A DNA stretch of 64,000 nucleotides, from positions 2,790,118-2,854,117 of the forward strand of contig NC_016627.1 of assembly GCF_000237085.1 (NCBI RefSeq), in the 5' to 3' direction. Within the stretch, counting starts at the first letter, position 1, and each line of letters opens with the position of its first letter. Of this stretch, positions 9,336 to 22,779 are shown in pieces. Source of the stretch: Acetivibrio clariflavus DSM 19732 (GTDB lineage: Bacteria > Bacillota > Clostridia > Acetivibrionales > Acetivibrionaceae). The position numbers and the translations under genes were made by a program. Below the pieces are notes generated by a model that worked only from the letters and a program-made list of their open reading frames with translations, made no database searches and was not told the DNA's origin.

Positions 9336-10931
9336 TTAATCTAAATATTCAACTGCAGCTCTTTCAATTGCTAATCCTTTGGAATAACGTCGCATAAATA
9401 CTTCAAAGCCTTCCCTATCTTTGGAATTTGGCTCTGCTTTACTTACCGACTCTCCTTGAAATACCTTTTCTGAAAGATAATCCTCCAAAGTTTGTTCTTC
9501 ATCTCTTCTCTTCATATACGCTGCAAGCAAGGCAATACCCCAGGCACCGCCTTCTCCAACTGTGGACATAACCGAAACCGGTACATTAATAGCACCAGCC
9601 AAAATACTCTGTGCCACATCTTTGGTCATAAATAGACCGCCATGGGCAAAAATTTCATCTATTTTTACCTTTTCTTCATTAAGCAAAATATCCAAACCTA
9701 TTTTTAATGAAGCCAGCGAGGAACTTATATGAAGCCGCATGAAATTTCCAAGGTTAAACTTGCTTTCCGGTGTACGTACAAATAAGGGTCTGCCTTCTTC
9801 AAATCCTGTCAGATGCTCTCCCGAAAAATAATTATAAGAAAGCAATCCGCCACAGTCAGCATCTCCTTCCAAGGCTTTCATAAACAATGTTTTGTAAAGG
9901 ACATCCGTTTCAACCTTTACACCAATAGCCTCCGAAAACTCCTTGAATATATTTACCCAGGCATTGATGTCAGAGGTACAGTTATTACAATGTACCATCG
10001 CTACCTGGTCCCCGACAGGCGTTGTAACAATATCTATTTCCGTATGAACTTTTTCCAATTCCTTTTCCAATACAATCATTGCAAAAATTGATGTACCTGC
10101 AGAAATATTTCCAGTTCGCTTTGCTACTGAATTGGTAGCCACCATTCCTGTTCCCGCATCGCCTTCAGGAGGGCATAAAGGAATACCGGCCTGTAGCTTA
10201 CCGGAAGTATCAAGAAGCTTTGCGCCAGCCTCTGTAAGGGTTCCTGCTTCTTCACCTGCCACCAAAACTTTAGGTAAAATCTCGGATATCTTCCAAGGAT
10301 AATTTTTTTCTGCTATCAGTTCATCAAATTGTTTAAGCATTTGTTTATTGTAGTCCTTAGTCGAAATATCAATCGGGAACATTCCAGACGCGTCACATAT
10401 TCCAAGCACCTTTTCTCCGGTTAATTTCCAGTGTACATACCCGGCAAGTGTTGTGATGAAATTTATTCGTCCGACATGCTCTTCCTTGTTCAAAATTGCC
10501 TGATACAAATGAGCTATACTCCATCTTTGCGGTATATTGAAATTAAACAATTCCGTCAGTTTGCTGCAAGCTTCTTCTGTCATGGTATTTCGCCAAGTTC
10601 TGAAAGGAACCAGCAATTCTCCCTTTTCATCAAAGGGCATATACCCATGCATCATCGCACTAATACCAATGGCAGCAAGTTTCGTTAATTCAACCCCATA
10701 AGAATCTTTTACATTATCCGCCAGTTTCCTATAACAATCCTGCAGCCCTGTCCAGATACTTTCAATACTGTAAGTCCATATTTTATCAACGTATTCATTT
10801 TCCCAAACATGACTTCCCACTGCGATGGGTTCATTATTTTCACCTAATAGAACAGCCTTAATACGAGTTGAACCAAATTCAATTCCAAGAATTGCATTTC
10901 CTTCTGAAATAAATTGTCTTATCTTCTCCAT
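9336..10931 (-). CDS. araB: FGGY-family sugar kinase, probable L-ribulokinase
   Basis: 531 aa, FGGY carbohydrate kinase with the actin-like N-terminal phosphate loop ([14 protein letters not shown], residues 16-29) and a C-terminal nucleotide-binding half ([33 protein letters not shown]). FGGY kinases phosphorylate ribulose, xylulose, glycerol and related substrates. Adjacency to araD is the main reason to call it ribulokinase. It is shorter than the enterobacterial AraB (about 566 aa), so xylulokinase remains a possible alternative. It is the first gene of a probable araB-araD-CE3 transcription unit. The leader upstream is very AT-rich with several TATAAT-like stretches. Confidence 0.8.
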   Translation of the reverse strand: MEKIRQFISEGNAILGIEFGSTRIKAVLLGENNEPIAVGSHVWENEYVDKIWTYSIESIWTGLQDCYRKLADNVKDSYGVELTKLAAIGISAMMHGYMPFDEKGELLVPFRTWRNTMTEEACSKLTELFNFNIPQRWSIAHLYQAILNKEEHVGRINFITTLAGYVHWKLTGEKVLGICDASGMFPIDISTKDYNKQMLKQFDELIAEKNYPWKISEILPKVLVAGEEAGTLTEAGAKLLDTSGKLQAGIPLCPPEGDAGTGMVATNSVAKRTGNISAGTSIFAMIVLEKELEKVHTEIDIVTTPVGDQVAMVHCNNCTSDINAWVNIFKEFSEAIGVKVETDVLYKTLFMKALEGDADCGGLLSYNYFSGEHLTGFEEGRPLFVRTPESKFNLGNFMRLHISSSLASLKIGLDILLNEEKVKIDEIFAHGGLFMTKDVAQSILAGAINVPVSVMSTVGEGGAWGIALLAAYMKRRDEEQTLEDYLSEKVFQGESVSKAEPNSKDREGFEVFMRRYSKGLAIERAAVEYLD

Positions 10932-11192
10932 ATATAACCACTTTCCGTTATTATATTTTTATATTAAATATATAATAGTCCTGTTATTATTATATTTCTT
11001 ATATTATTTATTATCATAATTCCTAAAAAATTACCTTTTATAACAAACCGCATACCTTTTTATTTCAACCAATAAGAAAAATAAGCAGCATAAACTGCAA
11101 TAATAAAGTGTTTTACATATGAAAATTGCTCTTATCTTATACTTTAGTAATAACTACACATTACATAAATTTACTTTATTAAACAAAATAAC
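10932..11192. other. AT-rich promoter region of araB
   Basis: 261 nt between the araB start and the terminator of the double xylanase. It contains overlapping TATAAT-like sequences on the minus strand (around 10960-11000), but no single promoter can be chosen. No AACCGGTTTA-type palindrome like those of the neighbouring xylanolytic genes is present, so araBD may be regulated differently. Confidence 0.4.
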
Positions 11193-11243
11193 GTTCTTCT
11201 AAAGACGGCAGCATATAAATATGCTGCCTGTCTTAAGAAGAAC
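11193..11243 (-). terminator. Strong bidirectional terminator after double xylanase
   Basis: Two-tier hairpin: outer arms GTTCTTCT (11193-11200) and AGAAGAAC (11236-11243), inner arms AAGACGGCAGCATAT / ATATGCTGCCTGTCTT. It lies directly after the GH10 stop codon and separates the xylanase transcript from araB. Confidence 0.85.
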
Positions 11244-11254
11244 AGAAGTATTAA

Positions 11255-13663
<2,409 letters not shown>

Positions 13664-13769
13664 TTATGATCTTTTTCATCCAAACCCCTTATACTCCCTT
13701 TCCTTCATAGCATATCGCTACATACTGCGTCTTCCTCCCTTCCAATAATTTATGAGATTATTATAATGA

Positions 13770-13790
13770 TCTCTAATTTTAAATTAGAGA
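13770..13790. promoter_or_regulatory. 21-bp perfect palindrome in double-xylanase leader
   Basis: TCTCTAATTT-T-AAATTAGAGA is fully symmetric about one base. It is about 130 nt upstream of the start codon and 18 nt downstream of the larger operator-like palindrome. It could be a second protein site or an mRNA hairpin. Nothing else identifies its partner. Confidence 0.5.
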
Positions 13791-13807
13791 AATCATGCAC
13801 TAAAAAA

Positions 13808-13840
13808 AGAAGTAACCGGTTTACTAAATCGGTTACTTCT
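13808..13840. promoter_or_regulatory. Operator-like 33-bp palindrome upstream of double xylanase
   Basis: Arms AGAAGTAACCGGTTTA / TAAATCGGTTACTTCT around a central C, with one mismatched pair. It shares core and spacing (two CCGG-type centres 13 bp apart) with the palindromes at 20389-20427 and 22581-22615. It would overlap the predicted transcription start, as expected for a repressor site. The local LacI-type protein is the likely ligand (inferred). Confidence 0.75.
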
Positions 13841-13869
13841 ATAATAACATAATTTTCTAACAAAAACAA
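13841..13869 (-). promoter_or_regulatory. Possible sigma-A promoter of double xylanase gene
   Basis: Read on the minus strand: TTGTTT (13864-13869), 17-nt spacer, TATTAT (13841-13846). The predicted start near 13834 falls inside the adjacent palindrome. The -35 match is weak. Confidence 0.45.
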
Positions 13870-14015
13870 TAATATTTTAATCACTAAAATCATCGCTGCA
13901 GATAGTATTACAAAGCACTTTACATTAATTAAGATACCGGAAAAATATATACCTTTACAAACAAATTATTAAGTTTTTCACCTAAAGGTCATGATTTTCG
14001 ACAAAACCAAACCTT
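13870..14015. other. Intergenic remainder before intracellular GH43
   Basis: AT-rich sequence between the double-xylanase promoter and the end of the intracellular hemicellulase operon. No clear terminator hairpin for that operon was recognised, so read-through into the xylanase gene cannot be excluded. Confidence 0.4.
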
Positions 14016-15440
14016 TTATTCCAAAGTAAAGGACAGCAAACTTGCCCCTCCCTCTCCGGAATACTCGAAATATAATGCCTGTATGCCATCCGGAATGTCG
14101 ATAAACGCAGAATACTCAGTCCATATATTTGTAAAATCATCAACAGGTATTTTTCCGAGGACTTCACCGTTCCAAGTAGTCTTCACTAAAAATTCTCCCC
14201 GGCAATATCCCCGTACTTTAATAGTTACCTTTTTTATTCCCTTACAGTCAAAATATTTGAACCCGGCAACAGCACCATCTCTCATATTAGCAATGTATCC
14301 CGGTTCTTCATCACCGTCTTTCCCATCCTGAGTTATCTTTGGAAAACGGCAGTCCATCCACTCTCCCGGAGGCGCTGTATATTTTTCCTCGTGTCTGCAG
14401 AATAAATTACATGCTATATGGGCAGGATATTCTCCTTTTCCGGGAAGAGGTCCTCCATTCGGGCCGCATGACGTCATCTCCACCTGCGGAATAGTGCCGT
14501 CTTCCCTAAACTCAATAGATTCAATACAGCCCTGGCGGCTGAAATTTGTTCCGTTAGTATGCCTATGGTAGAATATATACCATTTACCTTTAATCTCAAC
14601 AATACTGCCGTGGTTGTTGCCACCGTAATACATTGGTTTGTCTGCCGGTTTATAGGAATCAATATGGAGGTCATTGTTACTTACTATCACACCCTGATAT
14701 TTAAAGCCTTTTGTCGGACTTTTGCTTGTGGCATAGCAAAGTTCGTGCATAGCAACCGATGAATAAATAAAATAATAGGTATCTCCTTTCTTTCTTATAG
14801 AAGAAGCCTCAAAAAATTCATGTCCCTCAAAGTCACTGCCTTTGCTGTAAGGCTCACTGGGTGCTATAAATACCGGTTCTTCCACAATGGTAAGCATATC
14901 CGGACCAAGTACTGTTACCATAGGGCCTTTTCTTGATTTATCCCCGATAGGACAAAAACCGGTATACAAATAAGTTTTATCACCTTCGGTCAGCACTCCC
15001 GGGTCAAATTGAGGCTGATCCCCGTCCCTTTCGCCTAATCGGGTACCATCGGGATAGTGCACATATCCATAGAATTCATACTTACCTGCCGGTTTATCAC
15101 ATACCGCCACTGATACAACCGAAACTTTGTCCAGGACATAGTACAAATAGTACCTGCCGTCAGGTCCCACCGTCACATCGGGGGCATAAAGACACATTCT
15201 GCCATCGGGATTGAGGGGATCATCGGTTTTCTTGTAAATTACACCCTCATATCTCCAGTCGGTGAGGTCATCAACGGGTGCCGACCAGCAGACATAATCG
15301 TTCAAACAATACGCATGTCCGTTAAAACGGTCATGTGAACCGTAAACATATACTCTATCGCCAAACACATAGGGTTCTCCATCGGGAATATACTCCCATG
15401 ACGGAAGATATGGATTAAAACCTTGCTTTTTCTTGTTCAT
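14016..15440 (-). CDS. Intracellular GH43 beta-xylosidase/alpha-arabinofuranosidase with CBM6-like C-terminus
   Basis: 474 aa, no signal peptide, so cytoplasmic. N-terminal GH43 propeller about 10-330, with probable catalytic Asp20 (IPDGEPYV), Asp146 (QFDPGVL) and Glu211 (EFFEASS). The C-terminal about 130 residues form a beta-sandwich resembling CBM6 (GYIANMRDGAVAGFKYFDC...ALYFEYSG). It should act on imported xylo- or arabinoxylo-oligosaccharides. Of several in-frame starts, ATG 15440 is chosen because GGAG lies eight nt upstream; the earlier ATG is too close to it. It is the last gene of a five-gene run starting at 20250. Confidence 0.88.
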   Translation of the reverse strand: MNKKKQGFNPYLPSWEYIPDGEPYVFGDRVYVYGSHDRFNGHAYCLNDYVCWSAPVDDLTDWRYEGVIYKKTDDPLNPDGRMCLYAPDVTVGPDGRYYLYYVLDKVSVVSVAVCDKPAGKYEFYGYVHYPDGTRLGERDGDQPQFDPGVLTEGDKTYLYTGFCPIGDKSRKGPMVTVLGPDMLTIVEEPVFIAPSEPYSKGSDFEGHEFFEASSIRKKGDTYYFIYSSVAMHELCYATSKSPTKGFKYQGVIVSNNDLHIDSYKPADKPMYYGGNNHGSIVEIKGKWYIFYHRHTNGTNFSRQGCIESIEFREDGTIPQVEMTSCGPNGGPLPGKGEYPAHIACNLFCRHEEKYTAPPGEWMDCRFPKITQDGKDGDEEPGYIANMRDGAVAGFKYFDCKGIKKVTIKVRGYCRGEFLVKTTWNGEVLGKIPVDDFTNIWTEYSAFIDIPDGIQALYFEYSGEGGASLLSFTLE

Positions 15441-15515
15441 TTTCATTACTCCTTTTCCTATCATCACAATAAAGAGATAGGTGATCTATATTGCGCTTTT
15501 AAATTTCCTAAAAGT

Positions 15516-17024
15516 TTATTTTAATCCGTAAAACTCATTAGGATCATAACCCAAATAAGTCTCTGTCTCATCTTTTACCGGAATAATTTCCAGCATACAC
15601 AAGTAGTTGCATGGAATTTTTACTTCCACTTCATAGATTCCATTTTGCTCGAAGAGCTTTGAATCGGTTTGAAGCGGTTCTGCAGAAGCTTTAAGTATCT
15701 TCAGCTGTTCCTTGTTGAGAGTGCGAGGTTTGCCCATGTTGCTCCATGTTTGCATAGGATTTGCATGGGATCCCCCTACTTCTTTCTTTATAAGAATAGC
15801 CTGTTTGCCGATAGACGGTATGGTAAGCACATAATCTTTATCCGGTGCTGTTTTGCCGTCTCTCATATCATGCCAGTTCCATCCGATAATAACATATCTG
15901 TCGTCACCTTTGGTTACAATCAGGTTGTCATCCCTGTACAGCATTTCATTACCGGCTTTCGAGAAAAACTCAAAGGTATAAAAGGTAGGTTTTTTTATAG
16001 AGTTGAGTGCAACTAAGCCAAATCCTCCATGAAATACCGACTTAGGAACATCCATCTCCTCAAATACATCACTGAAGGTCCAGTAAGAATAGGAATCGGC
16101 ATATTCTCCGGCTTCACTCAAAATCCGTGCGACATAAGCCGCGTTAAAAACCGTATCATGCACAGGGCATAACGGAACATAAGACGAATTAAACTCTGTA
16201 ATATGAAGCGGCATATTTGCAATCTGCGGATAATCGGCCATAATCTTGCGAGTTTCTTTTAGCTCATCAATCATACGTGTCGGTTCCATCATGGTATGAT
16301 ATATATAATGCCCGCGGTTGGTAGGCTCGTTGGCAGTATAACAATGACGGGTAATAAAGTCTAAAGGCATATTCTTTTCTATACAAAATTCAAAAAACGA
16401 TCTCAACCATCTTTCAGTGTCAATACCGCAAATTGCAGGACCACCCACCTGAATGCGTTCATCCACGCTTTTTACTGCTTTGGCTGAATATTCATAAAGT
16501 TTGAAATATTCTTCCATGGTACCTGCCCAAAACTGTATATTCGGTTCATTCCACACCTCAATCGGCCAGGTAATAACCTCTTCTCTGCCGTATCTGTCAA
16601 TCAGGTGATTTAAAGTATTTATTATAAGTTCTGCCCATTTTTCATAAGAAGACGGTGGCGTCACATTGCCTTTCCAATAAAATATTGTTTGTTCACCAGT
16701 TTTAAGCTTTTCAGGCATAAAACCAAGTTCCAGGAACGGACGTATGTTATTCTCCAAATAGGTATCAATAACCCGATCCAGGTAGGTAAAATTATAGAAT
16801 GTGCTGGTTTTACCGTCCATTCCATACTCACGGTATATACCCATATCATCGCAAAACAAACCGTGACCGCGTATATAACGGAAATGCAATGTCTCCTGAA
16901 CCAACTTCAAATGTTCTACATACTCTTGCTGTAATGCCAGCCCCATCCTGCCTGTACCGACACAATAATTCGCATTATTTTTGAAAGGTTTGCCCGATGC
17001 GGGCACATCTATCTTTTTCACCAT
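15516..17024 (-). CDS. xynB: GH39 beta-xylosidase (cytoplasmic)
   Basis: 502 aa, no signal peptide, full length for GH39. The (beta/alpha)8 barrel has the family signature EVWNEPN with acid/base Glu160 and nucleophile Glu277 in HITEFNSSY. Both fall at the same residue numbers as reported for the Thermoanaerobacterium saccharolyticum GH39 beta-xylosidase. It should hydrolyse xylobiose and longer xylo-oligosaccharides to xylose after import. It is 75 nt upstream of the intracellular GH43 and 63 nt downstream of a small Cys-rich ORF, in the same operon as GH51. Confidence 0.93.
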   Translation of the reverse strand: MVKKIDVPASGKPFKNNANYCVGTGRMGLALQQEYVEHLKLVQETLHFRYIRGHGLFCDDMGIYREYGMDGKTSTFYNFTYLDRVIDTYLENNIRPFLELGFMPEKLKTGEQTIFYWKGNVTPPSSYEKWAELIINTLNHLIDRYGREEVITWPIEVWNEPNIQFWAGTMEEYFKLYEYSAKAVKSVDERIQVGGPAICGIDTERWLRSFFEFCIEKNMPLDFITRHCYTANEPTNRGHYIYHTMMEPTRMIDELKETRKIMADYPQIANMPLHITEFNSSYVPLCPVHDTVFNAAYVARILSEAGEYADSYSYWTFSDVFEEMDVPKSVFHGGFGLVALNSIKKPTFYTFEFFSKAGNEMLYRDDNLIVTKGDDRYVIIGWNWHDMRDGKTAPDKDYVLTIPSIGKQAILIKKEVGGSHANPMQTWSNMGKPRTLNKEQLKILKASAEPLQTDSKLFEQNGIYEVEVKIPCNYLCMLEIIPVKDETETYLGYDPNEFYGLK

Positions 17025-17087
17025 ACTTAATCTCCTTTAAAGTCAATTATTTTGCTATAGTTCAAAATAATTCTACCGACCTAGCAA

Positions 17088-17372
17088 TTATTGATTGTAT
17101 TTCCATCTGTTTTGCTTCGACATCGGACATCGAGCATCTTTTAACTTAGCCCTGATTTGAACAATACATCCGCATTGCCTGCAAGTAGTACCGAATTCAA
17201 GATATTCACAATTTTTGCATTGCAATAGCCTGAATTCGTATACTTCGCTACTGACAAATTGCACACTTTTATTCCTTGCAAGCTTCTCAATCGCCTCATT
17301 TATCTCTTCTTGCGAAATTTGCTTTTTGACCCTGACATTTTCTTTACAACTTTTGCACTTGGTTTCCGACAT
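17088..17372 (-). CDS. Small Cys-rich protein, DUF6171-like
   Basis: 94 aa. It has a CKSCKEN pair near the N-terminus, CKNCEYLEFGTTCRQCGCIVQ in the middle and a final Cys near the C-terminus, a pattern consistent with one or two zinc-binding knuckles and resembling the DUF6171 family. No enzymatic function is known to me. It has a good start (CGGAGATATTTT before ATG) and sits between the GH51 and GH39 genes with short spacers, so it is probably cotranscribed with enzymes of oligosaccharide breakdown. It may be a small metal-binding accessory or regulatory protein; this is speculative. Confidence 0.75.
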   Translation of the reverse strand: MSETKCKSCKENVRVKKQISQEEINEAIEKLARNKSVQFVSSEVYEFRLLQCKNCEYLEFGTTCRQCGCIVQIRAKLKDARCPMSKQNRWKYNQ

Positions 17373-17436
17373 AAAATATCTCCGAATTTAAGCTTTAGGA
17401 AATCTTTTTTTCATGAAATTTATATACACTAAAATA

Positions 17437-18918
17437 TTATTCTATTTCCAAAACCACAACGGATTTTGACGGAATCTTACATACAGCATGGTTATTTTCT
17501 ATTTTTGCATCGTTGAATACTTCAACTTTTATTCGATTACTGTCTTCAAAGGTATTTCTTGCATTCATTTCCTGATCAGTCACTATCTGTCCTTTTACCT
17601 TCTGCACTGCAGTTCCCCTTATTTCAAAGTCTACATCAACACTCTGGGAAGGATTGAGATTACAAATTGAAATATGGATTTTTCCGTCTTTATCTTGGGA
17701 TGACGAAATGCTAACCTGCGGTATTTTTTCATCACCATAGGTATAATATATATTTTCAAACTCAACCGACAGAAGGTCTGCATCCTGATGAACCTTATAC
17801 ATGTCAAAAACATGATATGTCGGTGTCAGAAGCATTTTATCGCCTTCAGTAAGAATTACCGCCTGAAGAACATTGACCAATTGAGCTATGTTTGCCATTT
17901 GAACTCTGTCGCAATGGTTATTGAAAATATTCAGATTAATACCGGCTATCAAAGCATCTCTCAGCGTATTCTGCTGATAGAGGAATCCCGGATTGGTACC
18001 CGGTTCTACATCGTACCATGCACCCCATTCATCAACAATCAAGCCAATTTTCTTCTCAGGATCATATTTATCCATGATGATACTGTGTTTTGTAACCAAT
18101 TCTTCCATAACCAGTGTGTGTTTGAGTGTTTTAAACCATTCTTCCTCACCGAATTCAGTAGCTGAACCTTTTGAACCTGTCCAGGAATTTGTCGGCAAAG
18201 TATAGTAATGCAGACTTAATCCATTCAATAGATGTCCTGCTTCTCTCATCACAACTTCCGTCCATGTATAATCCCCTGCACTGGGACCACATGCAATCTT
18301 ATAAATAACATTGTCACCAAAATTCCTTACATAAGTTGCATATCTTTTATAAAGGTCTGCGTAATATTCCGCTCTCATATTTCCACCGCATCCCCAGTTT
18401 TCATTTCCAATACCGAAGTATTTTAACTTCCACGGCTCTTCTCTTCCGTTTGCCCTTCTCAAATCTGCCATCGGTGATTTTCCGTCAAAGGTAATATATT
18501 CTACCCACTGCTGCATTTCTTGCACTGTACCGCTTCCGAGATTACCGGAAATATAGGGTTCAGCTCCAATCATTTCACAGAATTCCATAAACTCATGGGT
18601 TCCGAAGTGGTTATTTTCAACCACGCCACCCCAATGGGTATTAATCATGCAAGGTCTCTTCTCCCTTGGACCAATTCCATCCATCCAATGATATTCATCC
18701 GCAAAACATCCGCCCGGCCACCTTAAGACAGGCACTTTCAATTTTTTCAGTGCTTCAAGCACATCGATACGGTATCCTTTTATGTTTGGAATCTCAGAGT
18801 CTTCTCCAACCCATATTCCTTCATAAATACATCTTCCGAGATGTTCCGAAAAATGTCCGTATATATTTTTGTTTATCTTTCCCTTCTTAATATCCGCATT
18901 TACTATAGCTTTCAGCAT
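17437..18918 (-). CDS. abfA: GH51 alpha-L-arabinofuranosidase (cytoplasmic)
   Basis: 493 aa, no signal peptide. (Beta/alpha)8 barrel plus C-terminal beta-sandwich, full length. Acid/base Glu173 in [11 protein letters not shown] and nucleophile Glu297 in [11 protein letters not shown] match the GH51 pattern; the C. thermocellum Araf51A acid/base is also residue 173. It should release L-arabinose from arabinoxylo- or arabino-oligosaccharides in the cytoplasm, feeding the AraB/AraD pathway encoded 8 kb away. It has a strong CAAGGAGG ribosome binding site and lies 168 nt after the serine esterase gene in the same direction. Confidence 0.95.
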   Translation of the reverse strand: MLKAIVNADIKKGKINKNIYGHFSEHLGRCIYEGIWVGEDSEIPNIKGYRIDVLEALKKLKVPVLRWPGGCFADEYHWMDGIGPREKRPCMINTHWGGVVENNHFGTHEFMEFCEMIGAEPYISGNLGSGTVQEMQQWVEYITFDGKSPMADLRRANGREEPWKLKYFGIGNENWGCGGNMRAEYYADLYKRYATYVRNFGDNVIYKIACGPSAGDYTWTEVVMREAGHLLNGLSLHYYTLPTNSWTGSKGSATEFGEEEWFKTLKHTLVMEELVTKHSIIMDKYDPEKKIGLIVDEWGAWYDVEPGTNPGFLYQQNTLRDALIAGINLNIFNNHCDRVQMANIAQLVNVLQAVILTEGDKMLLTPTYHVFDMYKVHQDADLLSVEFENIYYTYGDEKIPQVSISSSQDKDGKIHISICNLNPSQSVDVDFEIRGTAVQKVKGQIVTDQEMNARNTFEDSNRIKVEVFNDAKIENNHAVCKIPSKSVVVLEIE

Positions 18919-19086
18919 TTTAAATCCTCCTTGCCTTCATACATATTTTATTTCTATTACAGCTTATATCTGATTATAAAGCTCTATACATTCCTATATA
19001 CATCCTCTGTTTAATTTTGATTGCTTATACATAATCAGTATTCCAGTCTTCTGAAATATTTTATTGACTTAAAGGCTTTTAACCTA

Positions 19087-20250
19087 TCAGTCAAGGCAGC
19101 CATTAGCAACTGCTCTTACTCTTAGATGATGATATTCTTCCATGTTTGGATCCATTTGATGCATATAGACAATAGAAAAACCTTCCTGAGGATCAATACT
19201 TACATAAGTTCCGGCTACTCCGGTCCATCCGAATTCCCCAATCGAACCGTTGGAATGTCCGTCACTGGTACTCATTAGTGTTCTAACTCCCAATCCATAT
19301 CCGTAACCCGCCAGATACGAATTTCTAAAGTCCTTTAGCTGTACTTCATTTAAATGATTTGTTCTCATTAAATCTATAGTTTTTCTGCCGATTATTCTTT
19401 TTCCATTATAAATTCCATTGTTTGCTAACATCTGAGAAAATTTTAAGTAATCTTTAACCGTAGAATAAAGGCCAAAACCTCCTGCTTCATACACAGCATC
19501 CGGCTGATGCAATCTATCTTCAAAACCAGGTATTTTCTCCATCTCACCTTTGTCATTTTTCCTATAAAACGAAATCATCCTCGATTCTATATCTCCACGG
19601 AAACGGTATCCGGTATCTTTCATATCCAAAGGTCCAAATATCTCATCCTGCAAAAACTGTCCCACAGTTTTCCCCGATATCACTTGAATCAGTGCGGCTA
19701 TTATATCATGTCCATAGCCATACAACCAGTGAGTACCTGGCTCAAATTGAACAGGTACGCTTGCCATAGCCTTTACCTCAGTAACTATATCATATTTCCC
19801 GTATTTTTGGGTTAATTCATCTTTTACTTTTCTCATTTGACGGGCTGAAAAAGACTCTCCGAAATGATATGGTAATCCGGCGGACATACATAAAGCATGC
19901 TTTATTAATATGGGATTTTTTGCTCTTTCAATATGGATGTTTCCGTTCGGTTCTGTGACTGCCACACAAGTATCCCTATATTCCGGGAAATATTCATAAA
20001 TGGGCTCATTTAATAAAAACTTGCCCCTTTCAAATAACATCATGGCTGCCGTGCAAATAACCACTTTGGTTAGGGAATACAACCGATATACGGTATCTTC
20101 AGTAACAGGTCTTTTTTCTTCCAGGTCGGCATATCCGAAATATCCCTCATATAATATCTTTCCATCTTTTGCAACCGCACATCCGCAACCCGGCAAACCG
20201 TTTTCTACGAATTGTTTCAGCATCGCAGACAAATTTTCAAAACTCGCCAT
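19087..20250 (-). CDS. Beta-lactamase-fold serine hydrolase, probable family VIII-like esterase
   Basis: 387 aa, PF00144 type. The catalytic SxxK motif is SLTK (Ser59-Lys62). The second motif reads WLYGYGHDIIAALI, closer to the Tyr element of family VIII esterases (WxYSxxxDVLG) than to the YxN of beta-lactamases. The C-terminal FGWTGVAGT element is also typical of those esterases. There is no signal peptide, so it should act inside the cell. As the first gene of the operon with GH51, GH39 and GH43, downstream of the 39-bp palindrome, it may remove acetyl or other ester groups from imported arabinoxylo-oligosaccharides. That role is inferred; peptide or beta-lactam substrates seem unlikely in the cytoplasm. 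Confidence 0.8.
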   Translation of the reverse strand: MASFENLSAMLKQFVENGLPGCGCAVAKDGKILYEGYFGYADLEEKRPVTEDTVYRLYSLTKVVICTAAMMLFERGKFLLNEPIYEYFPEYRDTCVAVTEPNGNIHIERAKNPILIKHALCMSAGLPYHFGESFSARQMRKVKDELTQKYGKYDIVTEVKAMASVPVQFEPGTHWLYGYGHDIIAALIQVISGKTVGQFLQDEIFGPLDMKDTGYRFRGDIESRMISFYRKNDKGEMEKIPGFEDRLHQPDAVYEAGGFGLYSTVKDYLKFSQMLANNGIYNGKRIIGRKTIDLMRTNHLNEVQLKDFRNSYLAGYGYGLGVRTLMSTSDGHSNGSIGEFGWTGVAGTYVSIDPQEGFSIVYMHQMDPNMEEYHHLRVRAVANGCLD

Positions 20251-20388
20251 ATTATGTATCTCCTTCTGTATATAAACAATTTATTGTATTTTTCGCCTTT
20301 AAATAAATTTTTTGATATAAGATTTACCTAATTTTAATATTTATCACTTTTCATCAGCAATCATAACATGTAAATCAAATAAATTCAA
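20251..20388. other. Leader of intracellular hemicellulase operon
   Basis: 139-nt AT-rich untranslated leader between the operator-like palindrome and the serine esterase start. No riboswitch-like structure recognised. Confidence 0.4.
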
Positions 20389-20427
20389 CCTATACGTAAC
20401 CGGTTTAGTAAACCGGTTACGTATAGG
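20389..20427. promoter_or_regulatory. 39-bp perfect palindrome, operator of intracellular hemicellulase operon
   Basis: Arms CCTATACGTAACCGGTTTA and TAAACCGGTTACGTATAGG meet at one central G and are exact reverse complements over 19 bp each. The core (20396-20420) matches the palindromes at 13808 and 22581. On the minus strand a TATAAT sits at 20444-20449, so the site would lie just downstream of the transcription start, a typical position for repression. Confidence 0.8.
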
Positions 20428-20896
20428 CAATAATAACATTTTCATTATATAATCGATATTTATCCATATTAACAGCTGATACACATTTCCAACGCTCATT
20501 ATCTCACAGCTGTCCAATATAATCTTTCAGTTTTCGTCCCTTGGGCTGGGATATCAGAAATAAATAAAAGAAACATACCCAAAAAAAAATTGAACAAAAT
20601 TATTGCATAATATGCGGAGCTTAGTATATACATATCATGAAAAATTGTACGCTAAAGATTTCAAGAAAATGTTTAAGAAAGTGTATTTTTTATGTAAGTA
20701 AATCAAATAACCAAACATAAAATATAATATCACATAATACATAACATGAAAAGGCAACCGCAAAACTTTTTTATGTTTATTTTATTATATTTAAAAACAT
20801 TTACTCATATCATAATATAAATAATTCTAACCTGACAAACTTATATTTTCCACAAATAAATAATCAGCAATTGCCTATTCATACTATAATTTAATC
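20428..20896. other. AT-rich intergenic region, no gene seen
   Basis: About 470 nt between the operon promoter and the hairpin after the CE1 gene. A TATAAT on the minus strand at 20444-20449 may serve the esterase operon. Otherwise no ORF with a ribosome binding site, RNA gene or repeat family was recognised. Confidence 0.5.
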
Positions 20897-20950
20897 CTGC
20901 CATAAGATATTTATCCCTTGCTCAAAGCAAAGGGATAAATATCCTGGCAG
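20897..20950 (-). terminator. Long hairpin downstream of CE1-CBM6-dockerin gene
   Basis: Inner stem GATATTTATCCCTTGC / GCAAAGGGATAAATATC (one bulged A) flanked by CTGCCA / TGGCAG. It lies 50 nt after the stop codon of the CE1 gene. The stem is very stable, but no clear U-run follows on the minus strand, so it may act as a 3' mRNA-protecting hairpin as much as a terminator. Confidence 0.6.
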
Positions 20951-20999
20951 TGTCTGGGCAGACTTTTTTACAATAGATATTAGTTTTATAGTATTATAA

Positions 21000-22511
<1,512 letters not shown>

Positions 22512-22580
22512 CTACTTAAATTTATATTTATTTTATTATTCACTCTATAAAATAAAAAATAAAAATAATAAATCAAAAGA

Positions 22581-22615
22581 TCTAAGAAACCGTTTTACTA
22601 AACCGTTTACTTAGA
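22581..22615. promoter_or_regulatory. Operator-like imperfect palindrome upstream of CE1 gene
   Basis: Outer arms TCTAAG / CTTAGA enclose a core (22587-22611) with the same layout as the perfect palindrome at 20396-20420 but with T for G in the CCGG centres (AAACCGTTTTA / TAAACCGTTTA). Three mismatched pairs of 17. A minus-strand TATAGT at 22620-22625 would put the site on the transcription start. Confidence 0.65.
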
Positions 22616-22779
22616 TATTACTATAATTATGCAAAATTAGCAATATGCTTTTTATTTTTCGATGCCAAATTTGGAAATTTGTTGAATCATTTTGTATAAT
22701 CTATGTTTAAAAATATGACATAAATAATAAAACATAAAAAAAATGTAATTGAAAATAATAATATTCGGAGGGATAGCCA

